Source: Pezizomycotina sp. ARF18
Lineage: Eukaryota; Ascomycota
Direction: 5' to 3'
Length of the DNA: 64,000 nucleotides
NCBI GenBank assembly: GCA_002224055.1
Contig: AZLU01000124.1
Span: 1-64,000 of the forward strand
Shown here in pieces: positions 22,552 through 33,641 of the stretch. Position 1 is the stretch's first letter. Every line of letters begins with the position of its first letter. A program made the translations under genes and the position numbers. The notes under the pieces were generated by a model, which saw only the letters and a list, made by a program, of their open reading frames with translations, ran no database searches and was not told the DNA's origin.

Positions 22552-24057
22552 AGCCTCATAACTGAGAATGACAAGATCTGGACAAGACCTGGCTCAGCCA
22601 GATACTAGCACTGGTTGATTTCATTTGCCATGTAAATAACTTAATGATCATTATAACTTCGATACTCAAGCTAGGAGTAAGTCATCGTTCCAAGAAAACG
22701 CTCGCCATCGTGTAAAACTCCGACGACTCGGAGAATTTTGAAAAACAATCATTAGTGCTCCATCAACGAAATCTTATACGACTAGGCTTCTAACCTCAGA
22801 GTCTTGCACTGCGTGCAAGTGTTTAACACCAATTCCGAGTCCTCATAGAGTTCGAGTATTCCTACCGACTCCGCTTCTCTCTCATATACGGACTTGACTA
22901 ATATCATTTGTTTGCATCACGGGCAGGATTCGAGCATCCATTCTTATGTTAGATTGTGTCCTACTCCAATTGCGAGGCTTCATGTATAAGCGTGCTCGGC
23001 CTTCTTCGAAGCATAACAGAGAACCCTTATTCTCCGTCAGCTCTAGATATTTACCTTGTCGTCCATAACCTGAGTTTCAATCATCGATCATCTGAACTTG
23101 AATATCATTATAAAAGACCAGACAGGAGTAGTTAACAGGGGTCTCACGATCAAAGGAGAATAGTTTTCTAACACGAAATGAGGATCTGCAGATCAATTCT
23201 CCCCTCGAAGAAACGATCGCGGAATGTATTTGGAATTTGGCGTCCTGGTGTTTTCCGCAGGATATCTTGCAAGGATGAACCCCGGAAAAACTTGCCGTGT
23301 CTGCATGCTAATTTCAGGAACAATCGAGAAATATTCCTCGCAGATAGTTTTAAAAGCCTCGCGGCAGCCAGGGATAAGACCCACGAAGGCTATGTAGGAT
23401 TCAGTGGCCGCAGGATCGAGCTGGGTGTCGGCCGTGGACCGGTGTCTTCCGAACGTTCGTTTTACACGGCAGTGTTCAGTTAACTACTCACAGTGTACTG
23501 TAACAAATTTTCACAGCGATCAGCAACTATCACCGCCACCATCAAGAGCGATGAGGGAATTCTCAACGACGATGAAGGGACCACGCATCCATTCGTGGTC
23601 CAGGCTTCCTGAAGATGTTTATCCTAGCCTTTATCCTTTTCAAATCCCTGGCGATTTTGGCTCTATTCGCTTCTTTTGCCACGTTCGGGAAGCTGGCCGT
23701 GATCAACCCCTTGATTTTGGGATGAAAATTCTCTTAACAGGATGACTTGTTACCATGAATATACGTGCTGGGCTACCAAACAGCCTCGATCTATCCTTTC
23801 TAGGAACCGCATCGTCATCACAGGAGAAGGTTGTGACCATTGCCAGTGTTAGAACCATGGCCAAAATCGTGTATAAAATGGCTCGCGGACTTCCATCCTC
23901 GATCCATTTATTATCGCAATCAACAATAAGTTCATTCATCCTCGCAACGATCTCATCGCTTTCCTGAAATCTTTCAAACAGCGCTTAGTTAATCATAAAC
24001 AAACCTGCATTTATCAAAACAACGTCTCAATTCGTCGTGAACAAACTTGCAATCAGA
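22552..24057. other. Unassigned region with possible minus-strand gene
   Basis: On the minus strand, coding-like pieces run from about 23960 to 23180: DEIVARMNELIVDCDNKW with a hydrophobic helix (ILYTILAMVLTLAMVTTF), then ASFPNVAKEANRAKIARDL, then AFVGLIPGCREAFKTICEEY. A GT..AG intron with a branch-like TTAACTAA may lie just upstream at about 23965-24010. I do not recognise a family, and stops interrupt the chain, so this is only a candidate. The region 22552-23170 shows nothing else. Confidence 0.25.
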
Positions 24058-24760
24058 ATGAAGACCACGTATTCATCGTCTTCTCCATCTTCGCCGCTTT
24101 CGGCGCCGCTTATCCTACTAAGGAAACCGTTAACTGCCGTTCCGGCCCGGGAACCTCCTACAGCGTCACTAAGAGCATCGCCCAGGGAACCGATGTCAAG
24201 ATCAGTTGCCAGACTACTGGCGAAACCATCAAGGGCAACAACATCTGGGACAAACTCTCCGACGGCTGCTACGTCGCTGACTACTACATCAAGACCGGCG
24301 TTGACGGCTTCGTTACCGATAAGTGCGGCTCTTCCGGCGATGGCGGCTCTTCTGGTCCAATTCCCGGCCCGATGAAGGATGATTACCCATACAAGTCTAC
24401 CTGCGGTGCGTCGACCCCTGAGGTATTACGAGTGCCAGTGCACCTCCTTCGTCGCCTACAGAATCAACAGCAGGCTCGGCATCCACTTCACGAACACGTA
24501 TAAGGGTCACGCGTGGGTAACGCGAACACCTGGGACAGCGCGGCTCAAGCCTCCGGCGTCACGATGAACAAGACTCCAAAACCGGGATGCATCGCGCAGT
24601 CGAATGTCGGAAGCGCGGTCACGTTGCGTGGGTCAGTGCCGTCAATGGCGACATGATCACGGTTGAGGAATACAACTGGAACCCGCGCCTCAAGTACGGC
24701 GTCAGGACTGTTAACAAGAGCGCCTTCGATAACTACATCCACCTCAACTCCAAGGTTTGA
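24058..24760 (+). CDS. Secreted SH3b-CHAP cell-wall hydrolase
   Basis: After a start MKT and a hydrophobic signal (VFIVFSIFAAFGAAYP, in a neighbouring frame) comes a bacterial-type SH3 domain: VNCRSGPGTSYSVTKSIAQG, DVKISCQTTGE, NNIWDKLSDGCYVADYYIKT and GFVTDKC (about 24130-24330). A glycine/serine linker leads to a CHAP domain: YYECQCTSFVAYRINSRLG (catalytic Cys near 24440), ANTWDSAAQASGV, PKPGCIAQ, HVAWVSAVNGDMITVEEYNW (catalytic His near 24625, acidic or Asn partner after it), ending YIHLNSKV at 24760. CHAP enzymes cleave peptidoglycan peptides, as amidase or endopeptidase. Since fungi lack peptidoglycan, the likely target is bacterial walls outside the cell. The chain changes frame a few times, but all catalytic residues are visible. 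SH3b-NlpC/CHAP proteins are known in fungi and are thought to have come from bacteria. Confidence 0.87.
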
Positions 24761-26550
24761 ACGGACATCCTGAGACGACGCGATAGGGGGATACAAAACA
24801 ACAAAACGAAAAATACGGCGATGCGCGAAAACCTAAAAAGGCCGTGTTTTTACCGAGATATAGACAAATACGGTATAGTTCTTTTTACGAAATAGAGTAT
24901 AGATGATAGAGATTTCCCCTATCGTTAACCCAATGTATTACAATTGTTTGTTCGAAACGGATTTGTCAAGATTAAAATTTTATCCTATATAATCCAATCA
25001 ATTTCATTATAGAACCATGAACAAGTCTAAGACTGCAAAGTAACACAAAATACCACCCTGAAGGTACCCTTGACGATATGTGGCGGAGTAGTTGATTATA
25101 AAACGAAGACGTTGCGACCTAAGCAGAAGGAGTCCCGTATTTAGGGCTTTGTAATAAGGGATGATAGGGATTTGATAAGGCCACCGCAGCATCAGTAGAT
25201 ACTAGGTATTGTTTAGAACACTACATATAAGCATTCGCATTTACGGTTCCAAAGCAGGAGGAACAGGCGCAACGCCGGCTTGGAGGTAATTGTCCGGTAC
25301 TTCCTCACAAGTAGTAATATACCTGAAATTAAAAGTACTCTCGCTTAAATCTCTAACGTGTGCTGCGGAAAACCAACGAGTGCGAAGGAGATTGGGACAA
25401 GGAACAACAATAACGGGGAAAATCTACTTAGCAGTAGTCGTCTAAGGACCTAAACTACATCTAGACAATGAAAATATAAAGTTCATACGGAGTTAGTATT
25501 TGCAAGGAGAACGAGGCGAAGGCGATGATTTGTGTTTGCAGCCATTCGTAGATATCAAGCCTTTGACGAACTTTAGCACTTAAGACGATCTTAGCATTGT
25601 GAACGTGTTTTATAATACCCACAGCTCGCAAGGCTCAAGCCCGCTAGCCCGAGGCCTGCCTTACCCCTTTTCGGGCAATGCATCATTCATGGTAATAGCG
25701 ATAAAGACATTAGTGTGGTGCGTAGCATTTTAACTGCGTATATCTATCTCTGCATGCCGCGCTCTGCACCGCTGCATTCATCTGGTATTTCGAAGAACAC
25801 ACCCGTCGTATTCATCCCTGATCCTCACACAAGCCGTCCTCGGAAAGTCCAGACTTACAGGAGGGATAAGATAAAGTACTTCTTTTACTTACACAGCCCC
25901 TATTGCTTTACTGGTAAAGTATACTGTCGAGCGCATTCCAAAACTTTCGACCTCGCGGAGTCGATCCAAGAAACGTTCTAATACCTCAACAGAAGGAGCT
26001 TGTGATAAATACTTTAACATTTCATAATCCTCTGAAGACCCGATTCCATTTCGCAATGTCGTTGTTTTTCCGTCAAGAAAAGATGCTTTCGTCTCTAAAT
26101 ATACCGTTTACTGCGATGAAGACTACAGAGCATAGAAACCCAGCATCACAGACTGCTCTCACGGCTCCTATAATATTTGCTTCAATAACAGCAGTCTCAC
26201 TACTTGTAACAGCTTCGCTATTGAGAGAAGGATCCTTCCGTACGTTTATCGTCCATGTTACTGTTAAAAAGTTTTTGACGATTCCATTTGCTAACTCCTT
26301 ATTGTGCTTGTTCTCACAGATTATCGTAAGATATAAACCGACCTTCTGTTTTATAACTAACCGTAGATATATACAGTTTATTAAAGTTGGATACTGACAT
26401 TCCCTGAAACTAGCCTTAACAATCCTCGCCTTCCAGAACATCGTCCTCTCAAGCGCTATCGCCGTCTACTCATATTTTACCTCATCCTCATCATCACCAT
26501 CGTTATCATCTCCTACCACCAAATCATTTATCTATAGTTTAATAACATTT
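24761..26550. other. Unassigned region
   Basis: No firm gene. A possible small minus-strand gene has its stop at 25241 and a C-terminus reading ITTCEEVPDNYLQAGV after an intron-like TTTTAATTTCAG acceptor at about 25325; its upstream exon near 25535 would start with a hydrophobic stretch. The support is weak. At 26002-26441 both strands are open for more than 120 codons, and neither looks like a protein family. The last 150 bases are pyrimidine-rich, leading into the gene at 26551. Confidence 0.3.
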
Positions 26551-28174
26551 TTGCTCGCCTCTCTGCTTATTTTTATTAAGCAAGCCTGCTTATTCCAGGC
26601 TTTCCTCCACCTCCGCTCTACCTCTTTCATCTTCCTCCTCCTCCAACCGCTGATCGACATCCTCCAGACTCCTCCTGTTTCAGGTAGAGTTATTGGCTTT
26701 TCCTTGGTCCGAGTGTTCGCAGTCGCAATTATAATACTCAACGAGAGACAGCTCGGAGTAAATGGGCTGCTGCTTATCCTGATCTTCGCGGCGGCACACC
26801 TTGGCGAGGTCGTGCTTTACCGTTTCTTTGCGCCGCATAAAGAAACAAACAATGCCAAAACAAAGTTGTTTATGATCACAGCGTTTTGTTTCGCTGCCGT
26901 GTACCTCTTTGAGGACGTACATGGTGCGATCGGCGATGTTTGGAGAGTAGGTATCCTCGGCGGGTTGTTGGTAACCCTACTTCCTGTAGGAGCCTGGCTT
27001 TCCACGGTAGCATCGTCTTGCCCGAGATCATCGGAGGGACATCCGATGACGAACAGAAGACGAAAATCGTCGACATTATTCGGGATGGTACCCTGATTCT
27101 TCTGCCACTGTTGCTCTGGCCCAGCGTTCTTGTTTCTCCGATACAAGTCCTCGCCTACGGCATTGTTGTGTTTCTTACAGTGAAGCTGCTGGTCGGCGAC
27201 TCTCAAGAAAACATGCCTGAGTCACTTGAGATAGACAGTTACCAAAGTATTGGTAGCTTCGCTGCAGGCCGGAGAAGATCCGGCTTCCTTCGAAAAGCGC
27301 CGTGGGCGTTTTCAATTACCTTCCTCTTGTTCGTGGCTACATTATCGTCTCTCAAATTATACGTAACGCCAATGCGCTTCAACATCGCGAGATTGGACCA
27401 AGACTACACACCCGACCGAAAACTGGATATCGTTGTCAGCATGTACCGCGAGGACATACCACAACTGAAATCGCTACTCGATTCGATCAAGAACACACCG
27501 TTCGCATCCTCCCGCCAACCACACGTCACCATTTACACGAAGGACCCTAAAGCAGACATTTCACAGGTTAAAAGCGCCACGGGCGCAAACGAAGTGCAAC
27601 TCCTTAAAAACATCGGAAGAGAAGGTCACACATACCTTCACCACATCGTCACGAACTGGGACACTCTCGCAGCGCAAACGATTTTCATACAAGCGGAGAT
27701 TCACAACCGACCAGAGTTTCTAGCAAGATTGAAGTCGTACTTAATCGAGCATACCGGCATGCTATCGCTCGGCCCTTCAGGGATCATTTGTCGCTGCGAC
27801 TCGTGTACCGACCGTTGGGGTTGGCACGACGAGTTGCAGCTGTTACCGAAAGCCATGGAGGATCGTTGTCTACCTGGCGAAGAAATCCATCTGACACTGA
27901 AAGGGCAGTTCGTAGCTTCTGCGAAGAGAATACGTGGCACGCACAAGGCGGCGTACGAGGAGCAGTTGAAGGCCATAGGCGCTCCCATGGGCGAATGGCC
28001 TCATACTGATCCAAGCTTCAGGGACACAAGGACTCAGAAAACGCCCCCTACTACGGGTACGGGCTAGAGAGAGCGTGGGGAGCTCTCATGCAGTGTGGTG
28101 ACGTTGACGTCGCCCGGCGGTGTCCAACACTACTAGGAGGTCTACTGTTCGGGGGACATGGGGAAGAAGATTAG
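26551..28174 (+). CDS. Multi-pass membrane protein with C-terminal DUF3431 domain
   Basis: The N-terminal half holds several membrane helices: MLASLLIFIKQACLF, FSLVRVFAVAIIIL, GLLLILIFAAAHLGEVVLYRF, FMITAFCFAAVYLFE, GLLVTLLPVGAW, then in a second frame ILLPLLLWPSVLV and AYGIVVFLTVKLL. After another helix at about 27300-27360 comes the DUF3431 domain: KLDIVVSMYREDI, HVTIYTKDPKADIS, GANEVQLLKNIGREGHTYLH, IFIQAEIHNRPEFLARL, and after a third frame change YYGYGLERAWGALMQC and a stop at 28174. DUF3431 proteins are fungal, often secreted or Golgi-linked, with no known activity; the GREGHTYLHH block is its hallmark. A fusion to about seven helices is unusual, since most members have at most one N-terminal helix, so its topology would place the domain at a membrane surface. 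Frame changes fall near 27000 and 28030. Confidence 0.85.
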
Positions 28175-31100
28175 AAGATTGCCAGTGTCTGGACAATCAA
28201 GTCATGGAATTAGAGTAACGTAGGCGTTTTTGTTTTAGATTACGACTTTCTCAAGATAAACTTTTCTTTTGTTTTTTGCATTGCGAGATATTGTAAATAT
28301 TGTAAATAGTTTACGAAATCTGACAGTAGGATAATACTGCTCACAGCGTACTAAGGCACAGCATACTAAGGATAGACAAAATTTAGATTACATCTGGCGG
28401 AATAATGATACTGCATGAACGAGGTTCTACGGGACTCAGGCGTCACTAAGAAAGGAAAATGTCTAGAACTTTTGGGCACTCATACGCTTTCCGGCTCTAC
28501 ACGGTGGATTTAGCGGATCCTCCACATCTACCGCCGGTAATTATACGAATCTTCTTTCCCATACCGGTAACTGGTATGGCTTCTTCCATGCCATGGTATG
28601 CCACTTGGTGCAATGGACAGAAACACAAGCGTAGACTGTTAATTCCTATGTGTATCGAGTTCCGTCGTGTTGAGGTATTGACAAATAAGAAGTTTAATAA
28701 TCAAAAGTGTTAACAGTACCTAGTCGCTCAATGTCTAATGAAAATCTGGCCAGAGGCTTAGCAGATTGTGTCACAGATGTGGAGAAGGGGTCCGAGACAT
28801 ACGAAGCCTATCACCAACGATTTGAGTATGGGATATTCCGTTTGTCTTCCCAAAAGATATGCCTGGAAAAGGCTAGGTTAACAGGTTTTACGGAAATATT
28901 CCACTACTTTGCATCTATGATTTCCTCCTCTTCAACTGTTCCCCAAGTCTCAGGGCAAAAGATATACCGAACCGGCTTGCGATAAAATGGATGTCATAAT
29001 CTTGCGGAGTAAAAAAAAAAAAGAAAAAAGAAAAACAATCTCTCTATTAGCTCCGAGTCTCCGAAGCAAACTGTTGACTTCACGCAGCCGGGTCCATTTG
29101 CGCCGTATAGCCAAAGCTCCTGCTGGTTCAGGAAGGAGCCAATGCCAGAAACATTAGCGGCAGGCGCTGTCACAGGGGCTGCGAGATTTCGTTTGACGTC
29201 GAAGCGAATTTGCCCTCCAAGGGAACATCCACTGCGCCACAACAAGCGACGCGATGGTCGGACAAGGATTTAAGGGGTTAAAAAATCTGCAGCATCTCAA
29301 CTTTAAAGGGTTTTGAAACGTCGCGCATGTATATCGAAAACCCTCCCGCTTGCTTGCGAGAGCAGGGAGACCGCGGCCGCTTATTGTATCCTACAAGGGG
29401 TTAAAATCTTCAGAGTTCCTTTCGATTGCGAATGGAAGCCGAGTTGCGTCTACTGAGTTCAGTTATCAGACAGTAATGGACATCGTGGGATGGAGATTGC
29501 CGGATAAGTATACCAAGATCAGAGTTAAATATCCGGTTCGATTTCCCAGGAAGGTCATATAGTCGCGCTGGGCGATAACTTGAACACGCGTGCGTTGAAC
29601 TAATCCGGTTTTCCTGCAGAAAGATGAGTGAATAAGCGATCTAAGCCAAGTGAACTTGAATGCAAGATATCGTCTCATGTCATGCGCACAACACTCGTCT
29701 CCAAAGCTCGCTAGGGCCAAGAAGCGCATTGAGGTTACATACATATATATCGAAATTGCAGAAACACACATGCCTTTCATTTTCCAGAAAAGCCAGTAAA
29801 AGCGAGCCCCGGCACTTGCTTTCGGGTACTATAGGCTGATCGATTAAATTTCGGCGACGAAGCCGTGGCGCAGCGTAAGGTCCCTGTGGACATGGGCTGG
29901 GGTTTTTGGTAGGAAGCTGGTATCCCGATCCTCCCCTCCTATAGCAGAACAGTTTTGTAGGGTGTTCAGCGTTGAAGGGAATTTCTTTGTCAGTCATATT
30001 GGAAATCGGACATCACTGCAAGGGTCGTTATAAGGTACATTTCGTATTGAGAAAATGGGCCTCCGGCATATTAGCTTATAGAAAATTTTGAAGAATTAAA
30101 GCTGCTATGAACGGAAGAGGTTTATGAACTAGTAGATCAGACCTCTCAGGTTCAATGGAGAAATAAAACGGTCGCCATGATATGTTATGCCCATAACATG
30201 TTATGGGTTGACTATGCCCTGATCATACTTACGTGTTCTGTTGGGATTGGATTATTTTAATGAATTATCTATCGTATCTGTCTTTCTTCCCTACCGTAGC
30301 AAACGAGGCTGGAACAGGTTAGTTTCGTTCGGGTTTAAGGGCGGCAGGTTTTGTTTGCTTGATCACAATGCTTGTAGCAAACTTCTATGGCGTAGACACA
30401 ACCCATTCTAGTTGTTAATTCGTAACACCCTTTTAGTCCCCAGGAGCCTCCTACCCACTGCTCCCATGCAGAGTATCCCGTATCATTTAGAGGATCGTGA
30501 CGCTAGGGCTTCTTTTGACCACTAGTTGAATCCGTGAGTATTTCGTGAGTTATATCAATCTAATCTCAATCGCTCTCTTCTGAGCAGCATGAACTGCCAG
30601 TGGCTATTGAGAAACGAAGTATAGTTGATGATGACCTTCAGTACTTCATCGGCAAAGCCGTCATCGAGAGCACATCACTAACCTAGCAAGATATTATCCC
30701 GAACTCTATTGCTATTAGGACTTGTTCTTATGTATATCAATTTAATGTCTCACCATTCCGTGCTACTGGAAACAGAAGTCTAAAATGCCATGACCCCAGG
30801 AGGAGCAAAGTAATATGCCACTGGTTGGCAAGTATACGTACCATTTACCCCTTGTCAAACAGCTATTGCTAGCGCTAGTGATTTGTTGAAATAACACTCT
30901 CTAGGGGAGAATTTATGTTACTCAAGACACACCGTAACAGGCACTGCGAAGACGCTTCCGTCGAGACCCCTAAACTTGTTTTCTTGCTTTCCTTGTATCC
31001 ATAGCATCAAGAACAGCGAACATCCTTTTTAATAGCGCGATATGCTTGCGACTTTTGGTGATAATATTACCCTGAATTTTCTGCTCTATGGCTGGAGCAA

Positions 31101-31309
31101 TGTTTGGGAGTAAGCATAAGTGCGTCGGACCTTCGTCTAACTAATCTCCTTTCCATTGTTAACGCAGATAGTACACAATTTTCCGAATTTTCGTCCTTCC
31201 AAAGTGAACAAGCACGAGAACGGCAGATACAGATCGTCCTAGACACAAAATTCAACACGGTATTAGCTCGAATCCAACCGATAGTAGTAGTCATTGTCGA
31301 AAGAAAGGG
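28175..31309. other. Three kilobases without a recognisable gene
   Basis: Open frames at 28459-28985 (plus), 28994-29245 (minus) and 29466-29997 (minus) are short, overlap others on the opposite strand and carry no family motif. A minus-strand piece near 30310-30470 (containing YSAWEQWVGGSWG and several Cys and Trp) looks protein-like but stands alone. A 14-bp palindrome CATAACATGTTATG lies near 30195. The right end may hold the last codons of the F-box gene. Confidence 0.35.
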
Positions 31310-32739
31310 AAAGTTATCCATACCACAGCGCAAACACGCCTGTTGCAGCTTTCGCATCTCGCAACGTTCCCATCGGCGCGGTTCTGGCAGTATATCTTCT
31401 CACAAACCTCACACCTATAAGTCCTGGTGCTGTCATTCGGGCACAAAATCTTTCGACAAAGCCTGCATCGGAGCTTTTGGTCATCATGTGTGGGGAGACA
31501 TCTAATCGATAACCGTGGAGTCAGAGGGTCGATTCATAACAATAGCCAAACAACAGTTCGTGACATGTTTGGAACGAAGACGCACCTTGCATGGTAGTAA
31601 TAAGTATTTCCGCTCACCCACAGAGCGCCGTTTCGCATTTTTTCGTGACGACGGCTTCGGCGTTGGGATCCGATGACGATAGCCACCTTGTTAAAGTTCC
31701 GTAGTCATAACGCTCGTATGAATTTGAATCCCGAACCCGCCTCTCCGCGACCATAGATTGCAATTTTCACAGTACCAACTGGAAAGAAGTTAGTAAGATC
31801 TCTCAGGAGTGACATATTTTCAAAATGGCGGGCTACTTGCTCCATGCAGACTTCACAGCTGCTACTTATCACGCAACGCGCGCATTTCCTGATGACCTCC
31901 GAGCTTTTACATTTAGCGCAGGTTCTGCTGATGACCTGAGCTGGACGGTTACACCTCCCTGAGTTCCCTTCCACGGTGGTGCAGAAGTCCGTATCGAGCT
32001 CATATAGCGCCCGAAGTTGATTCAACGCTTTCACATTTTCGTTTATCTCATTCACCGACAGGGTCCTCACATCGGTATATTTCATCGTTCTCACATCAAA
32101 AGTGTTCCATACCTAAGCCGAAATAAGCCAACGTTTAATAAAACCTTTCGCCCTGATAGCAGGCATTGGCTTACGGTTAATCATACTTACGTTCACCTTC
32201 CTTAATCTTTGAGGCTCTGTCCACCTCGTAGCTACAGCGAGCTCCGACAGCGATACGCCGTTGCAATACCGCAGTGATAAAACACGCAGCTGCGGCATCT
32301 TGTCCAAAAAGAATCGTACCGCTCCATCCGTCACCGTGGTAGTATCCAGGCAGGGAATCGTGATTCGCTCCATGCCTAACAACTGAACCTGTCGGAGTAC
32401 TTGATATCAGCCGTGTATCTCTTCCAGTTGAACAACGCGACGCATCGCTCCTCAGGATCGCTAAGTCGCGGTCCGCGTCGCATGTCTGGCATACATCCTT
32501 GGCTCCAAAACATTTCCGGCCCCCAGAGGTCAATTTTAGCGAGACATCGCGGCTAGCGGCCGCGGTGTCGCGTCGAAGTACGAGACATGGAGCTGCGGGC
32601 AGCCAGGTCCTGAGGAGGCGGCTTGCAGCAACTTGGAGCAGTGTTTGAGAGCAACCAGATCCGCTGCTAGGAGATAACTCAGCAGTGTCGGTGTTACAGG
32701 GTAGTAATCCCGGATGATGCGTTCGAGGGTTGACGGCAT
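31310..32739 (-). CDS. F-box/LRR protein with cysteine-rich zinc-binding C-terminus
   Basis: The start at 32739 (MPSTLERIIRDYYPV) leads into an F-box-like helix pair LLSYLLAADLVALKHCSKLL. A leucine-rich segment follows: MERITIPCLDTTTVTDGAV, MPQLRVLSLRYCNGVSLSEL. Then comes QLRALYELDTDFC and a first cysteine cluster, CAKCKSSEVIRKCARC with further CVISSSCEVC (about 31830-31920). A second cluster lies at about 31490-31320: CRLCRKILC, CEVCEKIYC, CESCNRRVC, giving regularly spaced CxxC pairs. This suggests at least two or three zinc sites. F-box proteins bring substrates to SCF ubiquitin ligases; the LRR part would bind the substrate and the cysteine tail may bind protein or nucleic acid. The order is typical of an uncharacterised fungal F-box family. 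The chain changes frame, and the 3' end is uncertain (it may run to 31067). Confidence 0.65.
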
Positions 32740-33641
32740 GGCATCGTCCTCCGCCGTTGATTGTTGCTCAGCTCGTTGCTCAATGCTAACTAACCTTTTG
32801 GATTTTGGTCAAAGGTGGGACCCATGAATGAGGCTCCCTTTTCGCTTATTCTTTCCCTTACTTTTGCGTAATTGCCGAAGAGATAATCGTCATATTTTGA
32901 TTTGTTTTGGTTTATTTATTTTAAATTTTATTTTTATTTTTATTTTTTTTTTTCGATCACGACTTTCCCTTTGGTTTTCAGCCTCATGTTATTGAAGCTT
33001 CATCCTCAATCAAGAACTTGAAAAAAGGAGACGACGGTCAACGGAACCTCTATGGAATATGGGTATATCTCGTGTCATGAGAAGTTATGTATTACATATG
33101 ACATATAAGCCGAGAATTGAGGCCCAAATGTTTGCTATAATTGATCTATATCTATTGATCTACAAATTGTCGTTGAAAGTGTACAGCTTTGGGTACGTTC
33201 GAACGCGCGACCAGTTCTAGCAGCGTTCCAGAGCGTTGATTCTTGTCAAAGAAAAGATAGCAAGTCTTCTATAGTGACGAATACTTCATACCCCATCAAT
33301 GCCAAGGCCATGATTCCCCTGGATAGCCCCCCTGCAGAAAGGAGGCGATAAAAACATCTGGATTTAGGCCGTTTACCAAAATAAATGGTTTAAGCGTCTT
33401 GTTAGTCAACTTTTAATCTTTTCACGTGGAGAAACGCCGAGACATATCGACTTATTCGGCGTTTTGCTCCGCTACAGTTGGCTGCGGGGTTAGCGTTATG
33501 AGCGCGTAAGGGGATGAACTATGCGCACAAGGCTGAGGTCAGATTCTACTTATATCTTCCGCGTTCCTGTCCGTAAATCGCTCGGCGTTGATTGGAAAGC
33601 AGCACCCGAGAACATCAAAACATTCAAACGGGACTTGGAGA
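32740..33641. other. Intergenic with T-rich tract
   Basis: This is the upstream region of the leftward F-box gene and of the rightward NLR gene, so it may hold two divergent promoters. A low-complexity T/A run lies at about 32900-32955. No gene is seen. Confidence 0.4.

Noticed and set aside
26002-26441. Overlapping open frames of more than 120 codons on both strands
   Set aside because: Neither has a motif, a signal or consistent composition; the two cannot both be genes, and neither is supported.
30183-30212. Palindrome around CATAACATGTTATG
   Set aside because: Short, isolated and not linked to any gene; probably chance.
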